In this document: positions 43,302 to 54,580 of the stretch, in pieces
Numbering within the stretch: the stretch's first letter is position 1
How the letters are laid out: every line of letters starts with the position of its first letter
Assembly: GCA_022495005.1 (NCBI GenBank)
Contig: JAGYXB010000158.1
Coordinates: forward strand, 186,001 to 250,000
Direction of reading: 5' to 3'
DNA: 64,000 bases
From: Rhyacophila brunnea
Lineage: Eukaryota; Arthropoda; Insecta; Trichoptera; Rhyacophilidae
Notes under the pieces: generated by a model
What the model was told of the DNA's origin: nothing
Databases searched by the model: none
What the model saw: only the letters and a program-made list of their open reading frames with translations
Program-made: the position numbers and the translations under genes

Positions 43302-46062
43302 TAGTCCAGTTAATCTGTACTTTATGGTTGCAAAAGGTCGGGTAGAAGATTTTTTTTTAAAATTTGTATATATGGTAATAAGTGAAAAGAAAACGAATTT
43401 TGCCAATTCGGATGACTTCGGCACAACTTTTGGCGGGCAAAAAACCGCAAAATTTTGGGTGTTTTTTTGGTTTTTCGCTTATATCTCAAAAACAGTTGGT
43501 CGTAAAAAAGTATTGTTTTAAACAGAATTTAAGCTTATTAAATTTCCTAAAAATATTTGTAAAACACGTTTTTTTTATCTTAAACCGTTTATGAGATATT
43601 TGCTGTTGAAAACACGCGTTTTAGTAAAAATCAAACTTTAATGAGAAGAAATACTAATCTAAACTTAAGATCTTACAAATAAAGTATATTCATAGTTTTA
43701 GTAATGATAACAAAACAAATGTTAATAAGTACAGAATAATAATATTCACCAAACATCTTATTTTTTAACCGTTTCTGCCGCTTTGATGAGGTGGAGTAGG
43801 CAAAGGTTTTACGTCGTCAAAGTCTTGTAATGCAGCTCCCACGTCGGGATCATTATCCTACAAAACTATATATATTCCATTAATTTAAAAAGAATGGAGA
43901 GATATTATATATATATTAATTTCATATCATCCATTACCTGTTCATTACTGGGAAGTTCTGCTTGAGTATAAAAGTCATCTTCTTCAGCGTCCTCTTCCTC
44001 CAATCCAGAAATATCTGCTACATTTTCACAATTTACTCCACTGCAGTTCTTGCAAATTGACGAACAGTTCATCCCTGATTTTCGACAGGTACATGCTTTA
44101 CTGCATCCCTTCTTGCATGCACAAGAAAGTACTTTCAGTATTTTTTCAGGCGCTGGATCTTTAATGATCTCCACGGGTATTAGGCCATTGCTAGTTTGCT
44201 GCCACCCCCAATCTTCTGGTTTTTTAACATTGCCAAGCCAAGTTTGTATTTGGTAGTAGGATCTCAGCGAATGATGTCGCGCTGCGTCTCGAGTTGGTGG
44301 TCGTCTTAATAGATTAAATTTAATCTGTTTGGCCAATTTCATGAATAGCTGATAACGCAGTGTCCAGTGTTTCCTCAGGTCTACAGGCATCACTGTACAA
44401 CTTCATAAGTACCTGTTCTCCTGCTACAGCTATTTCATCAGTGCTGGCATCTGGATTGTTGAATACTGTGACCACTTCCTTCAACTGAATATTCTTCTCC
44501 AAAATACCACAAAATTTAATCTTTCCATGGCCAAATAGAGAGGATGTTGTATCACACCCACTGAACGCGTGTGTGAAAAGAATGGTACGTGCGTCATATT
44601 TAAACGATTTTATCGAAAACAACACATCTGGTTTACTTCCCTTTCCAGGTTTTCGAAAGAATAAGTTGTCCAAGAATTGTTCTCTTGCCGACATCAGTAC
44701 AAGAAGGTCAATATCTTCACCTATTATTACTACGCTTTTAAATTCATTTGCTTTTGAAATGGCAGTTGTTACAATTAAAACATCGGCATCCTCTTCTGCC
44801 TGGTTCACTTTTATGGCAACCCGTGAGAAATGTGTTTTAAGTGGTGTTATCAAGCGATTTTTAATACTTTCGTTGCTCAAAAAAACTTCCTGGTCCACCT
44901 GATTGACAGTGTTTCCTTGAAACATAATTTCAGGGCATGGTTTTAAATTTATACGGCGTAATCTTTCTACAAACTTTGTCCCACTGTATGCAGCATTGGA
45001 TGGATATCCGTCAAATACAACTTCAATTTGTAACTTATGTTTTGTCAAATAATCCGAATACATCTTCGCAATGTCATCAAAGCATGAATTTCGGGGCCAA
45101 ACTACTTTATGTAGATGTCCTCCGTCAACCACAATAAACTGATTGTTAATGTTGGTGCTGTGAGTCTCAATGCTGGTGAAAGTAGAAATTAGAATGTGGC
45201 CCTTTCTACCACTCCCACCAACCCTCCCCCCACCCCCACGCACTATCTGGAGCATTGCGCCCATTGACAATAAATACAAGTTTGTAAACCCAAACTAATT
45301 AACTAATTAATAAACCCCAAATATTTTTTTAATAGGTAACTAATCTTTTATTATTATATAAGTAGGTACCCTAATAATTTCAATTCTTAATAATTTTAAT
45401 ATTACTGACCATATTTTGAATCAGAAAGATATGCTTAAACCAAAAAAAGGTAATTATAGGATAATTTCAAATAACAATAACAAAATATTGAATATCAATT
45501 TCATATTAACTGAAAAAACCCAGCGAAATTAATGGACTTTATCTAACTAGTCACTCCATTACCTGTGGCCCAAATTCCATGAATGTAATAAACCCACCAT
45601 TACCTATCCAACCTATTTATTAAATATAAAAATAAAATAATAATATTGATATATAAGGTAATGAACTTTGTTTTTCGTCTCCTGAACATTTCACATATTG
45701 TCACTTTGGACAATATAATCCTAGAGCGACGATATACTGTTTTCAACAGCAAGTATCTCATAAACGGTCAGAGAAAAAAAAAATGTACCTATTTATAAAC
45801 ATCTTAGGAAATCTAATAAGCTTTTATTTTGTATATAACAATATTTTTGCTACGACCAACCGTTTTTGAGATATAACCGAAAAACCAAAAAAACACCCAA
45901 AATTTTGCGGTTTTTTGCCCGCCAAAAGTTGTGCCGAAGTCATCCAAATTGGCAAAACTCGTTTTCTTGTCACTCATTATCATATATACAAATTTTAAAA
46001 AAAATCTTCTACCCGACCTTTTGCAACCATAACGTATTTTTCGGTCTAATTTGACTGGACTA
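43302..46062 (-). mobile_element. Long-TIR element carrying a PIN-like/CXC gene
   Basis: A 2.76-kb element. The ends TAGTCCAGT (43302-43310) and ACTGGACTA (46054-46062) open inverted repeats of about 315-325 bp (43302-43616 and about 45737-46062). High identity centres on GGTTGCAAAAGGTCGGGTAG, GATGACTTCGGCACAACTTT and TTTTTGGTTTTTCG. CTA flanks both sides (43299-43301 and 46063-46065); a TA duplication inside the end is an equally good reading. The body holds one broken minus-strand gene. No DDE transposase is visible. Confidence 0.85.
43905..45264 (-). pseudogene. PIN/FEN-like domain plus TSO1-like CXC protein, frameshifted
   Basis: The first frame (ATG 45264 to 44320) has FIVVDGGHLHKVVWP, EVVFDGY (Asp90, numbering the 319-codon frame from 45279), QAEEDADVLIV (acidic cluster 162-166), VVIIGEDIDLLVLM (188-191) and HAFSGCDTTSSLFG (Asp243). 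Spaced acidic residues on hydrophobic strands suggest a PIN/FEN-type metal nuclease. The second frame (overlapping, to 43905) has YYQIQTWLGN and a cysteine array C-x-C-x3-C-x3-C-x-C-x6-C-x3-C-x2-C at about 44040-44123, matching a CXC (tesmin/TSO1-like) DNA-binding module, then an acidic tail. The frames change between 44320 and 44393. I know the family from arthropods and cnidarians only as uncharacterised proteins; the N-terminus looks incomplete. Confidence 0.78.
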
Positions 46063-46533
46063 CTAGTAAAGTTTACATATTTGTCTTTTATTTAAAAGAT
46101 TTTAATAAACAAAGTTTGCACGTTTTTATAATTGCTACATTGTAATATATTTTAATAAATGTATTATATCTACTAGGTACAGAACAGAATAATAACAATC
46201 ACAATAGAACAAGAATTTGAAGGAATATTTCTTTTAAAACTTAATGACGGTCAGGCCACAAAACCAATGAAATACAAAATCTCCGTAACGTATTACTAAT
46301 ATTGAATGTGGTTTTTGTTTATATTACCAACTTTAATGCATATTATGATACATACGTAAGTATTGAAAATAACATATTCATTAATACGAGTTTTCAGTTT
46401 ATACCATATATCTCCACACTCAAGAATTAACCTTTATTTCAGCCTTACCCAGAAGGCAACCCACCTCCCATTATTGCTGTTTTCCCGAATATTTTCTACG
46501 TAACTTTTGCATCTCATAAATATAATATATTAA

Positions 46534-47391
46534 TAATTGAGCGTAGTTATGCACAAAGCAGCCGAGCCACACAAACCTCAAATAGAGATAGAAGCACTTT
46601 TATGTAAATTGTGTTTCTTTAAATCAGCAAAGCCTCTGTATACTGTGTATACTTTTTGAATGATAGATATTATATATATATATGATTTTGTATAACTTTT
46701 GAAGAGAGTAGCATATAATCTATGAAATTTTGGTGTTTTAGCAGTCCAGGTGTTTTGAGTAAAATGATTTTTTTAGAATGTGCATTCTGCAGAATGCAGC
46801 CATCTCTTATTTTTATAAGAAAAGTCTTTATTTTTGATTATTTTCTTTAATAATAGCCTTCTAAGTTACTAAATTATTATGGGAATTTCAAAATTCTGAA
46901 AATAATTCGAAAAACTTGTAAATTATACATCAATATTTAGCTGCCTGGCACAATTTTTTATATGAAAAATCTGTATATTATATATAATAAAATGAAAAAC
47001 ATAGTATGTTATATTATAATGTAATTGAGAAAATAATGTTTATTAATTGAATGTAGAAAAACACACCTTATAGTCACGATTTAAAAAAAATACGTATGTA
47101 CATAATATTATCATTTGGCTGTTTTTTGCAAAACGAATATTGCATATTTTTAGAAGGCATTTATATGACATTTTTGTATGACAGCAGCTTGGTTGCTTTA
47201 TGCAAATCGAAAATGTCATATTCTGCGATTTGCAAAATCTTTAAAACGCATTTATATGAGATGTTTGTATGACAGCAGCTTGGCTGATTTGTGCAGAACG
47301 TAAAACAAACGTGTGAGATTATGGAAATCACAATAACTCATTTTTTTCAAAATTGTGGCTTGGCTGCTTTGTGCATAACTACGCTCAATTA
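46534..47391. mobile_element. DNA element with subterminal repeat array
   Basis: 858 bp. Inverted ends of about 38 bp: TAATTGAGCGTAGTTATGCA at left, inverted at right, continuing CAAAGCAGCC(G/A)AGCCA. The motif AGCTTGG(C/T)TG(C/A)TTT, a variant of the TIR's inner part, repeats at about 47188 and 47276 before the right end (a weaker form at 47117). The two internal units share about 55 bp starting GCATTTATATGA. Non-coding; target duplication unclear. Confidence 0.82.
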
Positions 47392-48664
47392 AAACATATT
47401 GATATCAGCTTTATTACAAAACCAAACATTGATATAAAATATTTCATATGCAAATATTGATAGGTAAGTACTAATAAAGCTCGGCGCTTTGCGCCTTGCG
47501 GAAGGGCTCCGCCCCCTGGACCCCTCAGATGATGGTTACTTAAACACTGACGGCTAAAATTATTAAACATGGAACATGCTTTGCCTACTGATTTTCTGAA
47601 GGCTGGTTGTCCAAATTCGAAAGAAAATTTATTTGTCAAAGTAACCGAATCCGAAGGATTCAAACAATTTTACTTTTCCGAAAATAATCTAATTACAATA
47701 ATAAAACTAAAGAAGTAATAATAACAGACGAATAACACGTCGCACAGAATGTCGGCTATTGAACGTAAAATTAAAATAATCGGCGCGCGTAAGTAATCGG
47801 GGCGGGGGTGGGCCGCGGTCGGGCTGCGAATCTATAGTTAGTTATTATACGTCTATTTTTCATAATGCTTTTGCGTCGGAGAGTATAAGTAAAACATGTT
47901 CCATGTTAAAATCTGTAGTAACCAATGATTTAACATGGGTACTATATTCAAAGAATTCCTATTTTATAAGTAAAACAATATAATTCTTTATGTTCAGTGA
48001 AACATCGAAGTTACAAAGTCAATAGGGAATTTTTAGTGCTTCACACTTCATAGCTTTCTGAGAATCGGAAAACTTCCTTTACATAGTCCATCCAGAGATA
48101 GTTTATGCATAGAAAATTGCTCTCGAGTTGATGATTTGTAAAGAATACAATATTGTTGGCAAGTAAGTTTTGAATTCATAACTAAAGCTCTGTAGAAGTT
48201 TGCAACTGTAATTACAGTGTTGATACTATGCAGATGGTCAGTATAGCAAGTCTCACCTACTTTGCTTTTATTTAACACTCGCTTGGGTAAATTCTCGCTT
48301 TAAAATTAATATTAATAAATTCTCGAAGAATCTTTTCCAAGACAATAATATATAATCATTATAGAAACTTGTTTGTTAATTCCATTTTTCACTAAAAGCT
48401 TTATAAATAGGTATTGTTAAGGTTGTGGGGTGTCAAATCCAATAATCAACAACTTGGTTGGAGAACATAATTTCGCATTTTACAGAATACGACAGACGAC
48501 ATACATCAGTTTACAATATTCAAGTAGATTGATTGAGTATATCAAAAGCAAAAGGGTTTCTCTATTGATTGAGATATGCGCATACAAATAATCATAACTT
48601 TGGAAAGGTTTTGGGTACATTATAACTTATATTGTATTAGTACTGAGCTAGGTATTTTGACTAC
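47392..48664. other. Intron 1 stretch with GC-rich patches
   Basis: Two GC-rich islands, 47480-47525 (GCGCTTTGCGCC, GGCTCCGCCCCCTGGACCCC) and 47783-47830, stand out from the AT-rich surroundings. An inverted pair around AACATGGAACATG (47567-47579) and CATGTTCCATGTT (47896-47908) brackets them. No gene recognised; the weak frames at 47385-47663 and 48048-48278 (minus) match nothing I know. Confidence 0.45.
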
Positions 48665-48679
48665 TGCTTAAATTAATAA

Positions 48680-49336
48680 CAGAAAGACTGTATCTGAGCT
48701 GGTCTACAAGACCGCATATGCGGCATGGCAGGCGAGATGGGTGGCCTCCTCTAAGGGCCGCCAGACTTTTCTATACTTTCCAGATGTCTCGGTGAGACAC
48801 ATGACGAGGAGACTGGTGCCGACCCACTGGACTAGTCAATTCATGACTGGCCATGGAAACTTTGCGGCCAAACTGCAGGGGTTTGGTTTGGCAGGACATG
48901 GGTCGGGTTGCTCATGTGGACACGACCAGCAGGACGCAGAGCACGTCCTGTGGGACTGTCCACTTATGGGCCCCGAACGAGCGGAGTTGTTTGCCCGGGT
49001 CCGACCCCATTCGGGCCCAATAGGACACGCGGACATGGTGGCAACCGAGGCCAATTTTGCGGCCTTTACTAAATTCGCCAGAGCGTACGGGGGGCGGGAC
49101 ACTCTCGACACCCCTTGCGACTCTTCAAATTAAAGTCACTGATAGTTGCCATATAAATTAACATCATGCATTCGCACTTCGGTGCAAAGTTGCATCACCA
49201 GTCCCGTGCGGCTCTGCTCGGGACGAAATGAGGGCTTAAATTCTTTGATCTGGCACACGTAAGGGTTATGTTAGCCGGCCGCGTATGACGTGGCTGCATA
49301 TACATAACGGGAGCGGAGGTGGGAATTTACACACCA
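48680..49336 (+). mobile_element. R1-like LINE 3' end, copy 1
   Basis: 5'-truncated non-LTR retrotransposon with a perfect 15-bp target duplication TGCTTAAATTAATAA (48665-48679 and 49337-49351). The coding part (about 48690-49131) reads AWQARWVASSKGRQ, FPDVSVRHM, FMTGHGNFAAKLQGFGLAGH and CSCGHDQQDAEHVLWDCPLM: the RNase H-adjacent C-terminal region with its Cys-rich knuckle, typical of R1/TRAS/Waldo-type insect elements. A 3' UTR of about 200 bp with TGCGGCTCTGCTCGGGACG follows. The intact duplication suggests a recent insertion. Confidence 0.9.
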
Positions 49337-50039
49337 TGCTTAAATTAATAATAATACAGTTATTTGACTTAATATTCAAATTTTAAAAAGTGACTGTCAT
49401 GCATTTAAAAAAAGAAGAGAAGGCTTTGTACTTCTTATCTACTCAGTTTAACTATGCTAATATTAATGTTAGTTAAACGTTTTCAAAAAAATACTGGAAC
49501 TAACATCACCGGCATGGCTCGGTACATGGAATTGGTAAGAAATTTGTTACAAACACTATACTTATTTTTAGACATTTTAAACACTATTAAAAAAAAACAG
49601 AATATTAATAGTTATCTAAATTATAGTCAAATCCATGTTATAAGTCCGGCAGAGGCGGTTTTGGCTAAATCCCCGAAATAGTCAATTGAGAGAATATTAG
49701 AATAAATAGGATTATCCATGTTCTAATAACATTTTTTTTAAGTTGTCAAGAGTTTGCTTATTTTTAGCATAGACGCTTTCTTATGCGTAGCCTTACACAA
49801 AGAAATACAATGGTGTCAAATCCTATGAAAATTACTAAGTCTTCAAATCAAACGGCCATAAAACTTTGCACGCAAAAAAGCTAGTGTTTCAAGAGCTGTA
49901 TAGCATTTGGCCACATCCTATTGTAACTACATGCTACATCGAAATCTTCCAATTCCGGCCACAAAAAGTCTGTTATCATTTGCTTATATCAATAATATAT
50001 TTAAATTATGTAATATAAAAAATGTGTACGCAAAGGGAA

Positions 50040-50150
50040 GAGCCCGTTCAACCAGCTGTTGGGCCCATTGGGCTGTCTGACCTGGTCGCACAAAGGCCAA
50101 TTTTATTGCATTTAGAAAATTTGCGGCGTCATACTGCCAACGTGAAGATC
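50040..50150 (+). mobile_element. R1-like LINE remnant, copy 3
   Basis: GGGCCCATTGGGCTGTCTGA, CTGGTCGCACAAAGGCCAAT and TTTAGAAAATTTGCGGCG correspond to the GPIGHADMVATEANF...FTKFARAYG segment of copy 1. Short and diverged, with no 3' UTR seen. Confidence 0.65.
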
Positions 50151-52430
50151 TCTTCAATTAGAATATTCGCCATTTTTGTATTAGCTTTAATTTGTTACTT
50201 ACTACAATTTTTAATATTGCCTCAACGTGCTCATCTCTCACATGGGTACATTAACTTAAAATCATGTAAATTCAGTCAAAGCACATTTGAGTGTATGGCG
50301 ACTTTAGTCTTGGATAACTGCTCCTGAGACATTCCCAGTCATAAAAAATAAAAATTATGCTTCACATCCAAAAGTAAGGTTCCGTGATACGCTCGTACGT
50401 GGGTGTGGTGCGGGACGAATGTGGTTTGATGGGGCCATTAACTTCAATTCATTCAAATTATTGAGAAAATACAGTTTTCTAGTTTTAAACCAAGTTACAA
50501 TAACTACAATACTTTGAGCTATAACTACAGATGAATACAGACTGTTATAAGAAATGATAATAATATTAACTTTGAGAGAAATTTATTTTTCCTATCCTCG
50601 CATGCACAGTGGTATATATTGGAATTGCATTTGAGTATACGAATTACGTGCAAAAAATGGTAAAATGCAGCAAGTTTAGAAATACGTGACTTTAAACTTT
50701 ACTCACAGCGAAAAGAGTAGTTCTGCAATAAGTCACAACGAACGTTGCATGAGTCGGATTAATTGTGCGCAGGCGCGTAGCAGTGTATTGCTATAGTAAA
50801 TTAAATCTTCCTCTATTCGAGGTTCAGTCCTTATATAAGGTATATTATCACCAATATCCATGAAGCAAATTGCGGCTTTCCAAGTTATTCTATTATGATA
50901 GCTGCCTTTTAGTACGTCTGAGTCCCGTTGACTTGATGAAAAATCGTTCTGCACTTAAGACTCTTTCAAATCATCCGTAGCACATGGTCGAGACAGGCCT
51001 AACATTGCATCATCATTATCGATGAAACGAGTGGAGTTGAGTGATTCAGTGGTTCATATTAATTAAAAAACATAAGTATATTTTTTTATTTCATTTTGAA
51101 CAGTTTAAAAACATCTTCATCGAACATTATTGATTTATAATTTATTTTTCTTTAACAATACCAAGACGATCAAATTAAAATGTATATAAATTAACAATAC
51201 ACATTAATATCTGTACTATGTCAATAATTAGAATTTAGATGGTTAACCCAAAAATAATTTTTTTCTCGCTGAGTTATGATTATGGCCTTAGAATAATTAT
51301 TTTACAACGATAAAATGATACATTTTACAACACAATGTCAAATTAATAGTAAATATTTGGATTATTATTGATATAAGGCATTTATATTAGATTGTGAATT
51401 AAGTAGGCACTCAAAACTTTCAAAATCAAAATATACTTAAGTAATAAATTATCTAATTATTATTTGTCGCAATAAGATATGATACCTATAGCATTGTGGA
51501 AGACGTAGGTTCAATCCTGCTGGGTGTCGCATTTTTTTCAGAAAAGATTTTTTCTATTGATTACAATATAATATTTTCTCAGAAGTGTTTTTAAAATTAA
51601 TTGCCAATTAAAATAATATATTCTACAACTACTTCAGTTATTACCAGAATCTATGGTACATATAGTAATATAATATAATTATTATTGTATTATATTATCA
51701 TCAGTCTTTCAAATTAAATTCACTGTAAATTAGTACTTCCGACAATAAACCATGAAAATAGGACAACTAAAACTAATTAATTGCATTAACTACCATTCCC
51801 AATGTGATGTTGTTCGCCAATAATACATTGACCGCATCTCTGATAACCGAACATTGAATCTACGTGATTAATAGGCAGGGACCTTGCAATTATAATGGCG
51901 TAGCAGCCAAATTAATTTCAGTGTTAGGTCTAGGGATGCCTATTTGTTGAAACACTTCAGCCATCACCAGTGATCGAGGTGTTTACCTGAGAATATTTAT
52001 TATACCGGTGGATAATAAATTAGCTCTGCGTCATTATAATATTATAACCACATGACGAGTAGAAAAACAATTTTTTTACATGCCTCGACACTTATGTTAT
52101 AGTCATTTTATTCTGTTTGATATTAAGATATCTGTTTCTTTACTAAAATATTATAGCAATGGCTAAAAAAAATAATATCGCAAATATATGAATGGAAATA
52201 CATAATTTTGAAACAAACTTGTTAGAAAAAAAACCTAGTAAAGTCTCATATCTTACAACCTCTATGTGAAATCTCTAATATTTAAATCATTATAAATCCA
52301 TGGAAGTAATTTCTAATAACTACGTTTTAATTTTCAGTATTACGTTTAAGTAACCAATTATGTTAAATCATATTACTAACTTAATTACCCATAGCCGACG
52401 TTAGGCGCTAGCTATGTTTAGTATTGACGT
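50151..52430. other. Intron 1 stretch
   Basis: A 73-codon minus-strand frame at 50733-50954 (QRDSDVLKGSYHNRITWKAA and so on) looks protein-like in composition but I do not recognise it; it may be a fragment of an old element. One SINE A tail lies at 51481-51620. Otherwise AT-rich. Confidence 0.4.
51481..51620 (+). repeat. SINE family A fragment
   Basis: B-box-like GTAGGTTCAATCCTGCTGG (51507-51525), then GTGTCGCATTTTTTTCAGAA, AAGATTTTTTCTATTG and TTCTCAGAAGTGTTTTTAAA. Head truncated. Confidence 0.7.
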
Positions 52431-52434
52431 TTAT

Positions 52435-52988
52435 CGCACATGTATTTCTAAAGTGACACAACTCAAAATCGGCATTTTGAGTAAAAGGCCAAAAACTGTT
52501 TCTGAGCTATGTAGAGGAATATTTGCAAAATAAATAGTATTTCCAAAATGTAATGGCCGCTAAAAAACATTGATAAATGTGATTTTTTAATATTTCGATC
52601 CATGAGCCTTGAAAATCCCTCTTTTTGAGATGTGACAATTTTGATTTTTATTTGAAAAGCTGAAATGACATAACTCGAAATGAAAATTTTTTTTCATACT
52701 TCTACCAACAAAAATGTCTTAACTCTAAATGTTGAGTCTAAAATATCTACATTTCGCCTATATAAATGACCAAGCTCAAGATAATATAGTTTTTAAGTTA
52801 AATCGGCACACACATTCACCATGGGTTTGAAACAACAAGAATGATACATGCGCCATTTGCCCGGCTATTTCTGAAGGTAAATTACTACGTTTTCGATGAG
52901 TCATAGAGAATCGTTTCGCAATCTCGTGCATAGTGATAACTAAATAACACTGGTATTTGAGTTATGTCACTTTTGAAATACATGTGCG
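52435..52988. mobile_element. MITE with ~30-bp inverted ends and TTAT duplication
   Basis: 554 bp. Left CGCACATGTATTTCTAAAGT, right inverted CGCACATGTATTTCAAAAGT; both continue GACA(C/T)AACTCAAA. TTAT flanks both sides exactly (52431-52434 and 52989-52992). The AACTC(G/A)AAAT motif recurs near 52670. Non-coding. Confidence 0.85.
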
Positions 52989-52992
52989 TTAT

Positions 52993-54028
52993 GTTACTTT
53001 CGAATAATGTGTTGAAATAAATTTAGGATATTTCCTGATTCGTATGTGTCTTTCAAAAATATTTAGTTTTTGTAATAAAGAATTCAATATTATTGAATCT
53101 TGCATGTATTCAGTTTAAAAAAAATAACAATTATTATTGTCATGTCATTTAAGTATTTTTTTTTATAGTAACTTTTACACATTTATGAAATATTAAAACC
53201 AATTCCGTTTTGCAACAATCGCTCTTAAATTTGATAAATGTGGAAAATTAATTACTAAATACTACAGAGAAATAATAATTAAACTATTATTTTTAACTAT
53301 CGTGTTTTTGTACCAAGAAATAACAGTAGAGAATTAATAAAACATGACGAGACAAGTTCAACAGCAATCAAGACATAAATATTTCAAGTAACTTCTGTAT
53401 ACCTACTGGTCTTGATACAATACAGGCATTTGTTATTCAATAACTAGATTTTCTTAATTCTAGGAAATCTAAGAATTTTATAAATAAGAAAAACTTTCTT
53501 TTCAAACCATAATAATATAGTTTTGTAAGGAAAACTTCAGTTAACTTAATTAAGTTTTGTATATTTAGTATTGAAAGTATAATATTTATTTTACCATGAA
53601 ATAATATACCAATCTATAAGTGGATACGAGATACGTACTTACTTTTCATGAGTATAATAATATTCATATAATTCTCAAACTCGTCAAATTATTAGTATTA
53701 GTTTATATGCTTTAATTTATAATACCTAGACTATTTAATTAATTTTGAAATACTATATAATATGTTTATTTTAATTGTTCTAAACAGTCTTATTTAAAGT
53801 GTACGATATATATCTACCCAAACTAAAAATTTCCACACATCCCGTAGTAAAATATTCAGATATAATATATAGCGATTGCACGTTATGCTGGTGATACGGA
53901 GATATGAAATTATAGTCCAATTGAGTAGGTATAATAAATACACAATAAATTAAACTGTTACTAAATTACATATTTTTTAAAAGATATTGTTAGTATGTCA
54001 AATCCATTCATATAATTTATAATATTTG
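52993..54028. other. AT-rich intron 1 stretch
   Basis: No feature recognised. Confidence 0.4.
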
Positions 54029-54580
54029 AAGGGTGGGTACAGAGGAAAAAGGCATGTCATTTAAAATTCAAAATGGAGATCTGAATGCCATCTAGTGGGA
54101 AAATTTATGTACTTTAAAATTTCACAACTTTATAGTGTAAAAGAGCTTCGAGTCTTAAGATATTAATTTACTTTACTTACATAACTTTACAACTCGTCCT
54201 TACCAGTAACTAAACCTTATTTTAAGAGATTATCATTCTAACTAAGATTATTTTGCATGTAGGTACTTCATAATATTGTTACTTAAATAAATAAATAATT
54301 CACAAAAAAACTTTTATTATTTTTTACCATTTACATTTGCATTATTTTACTCTGCATTGTAAATTTGGGAGTTAGTCTGATTTTTTTTATATCTTCAAAA
54401 GTGAAACATTTATAAATGGTTTTGGCTTTATTAGATGCTTGTATTATAAATAAATGAACCTACATCAATACATGAAAAAAACAAAGTGGCAGAAAAGAGG
54501 TCAATAATATGCGTGTTGCAATCTTTAATTTCGTCTCCTGAACATTTAACAACATCCCTCTTTCTTCCCTGTACCCTTAA
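54029..54580. mobile_element. Possible MITE, imperfect inverted ends
   Basis: Left GGGTGGGTACAGAGGAAAAA, right inverted AAGGGTACAGGGAAGAAAGA, matching with small gaps over about 28 bp. No clear duplication. Less secure than the other elements. Confidence 0.4.

Noticed and set aside
44573..45137. Plus-strand frames inside the PIN/CXC gene
   Set aside because: Antisense shadows; the minus-strand frames hold all recognisable motifs.
45673..54550. Shared TTCGTCTCCTGAACATTT at 45674 and 54531
   Set aside because: Only about 18-20 bp match; neighbouring sequence does not align, so it is not enough to call a repeat family.
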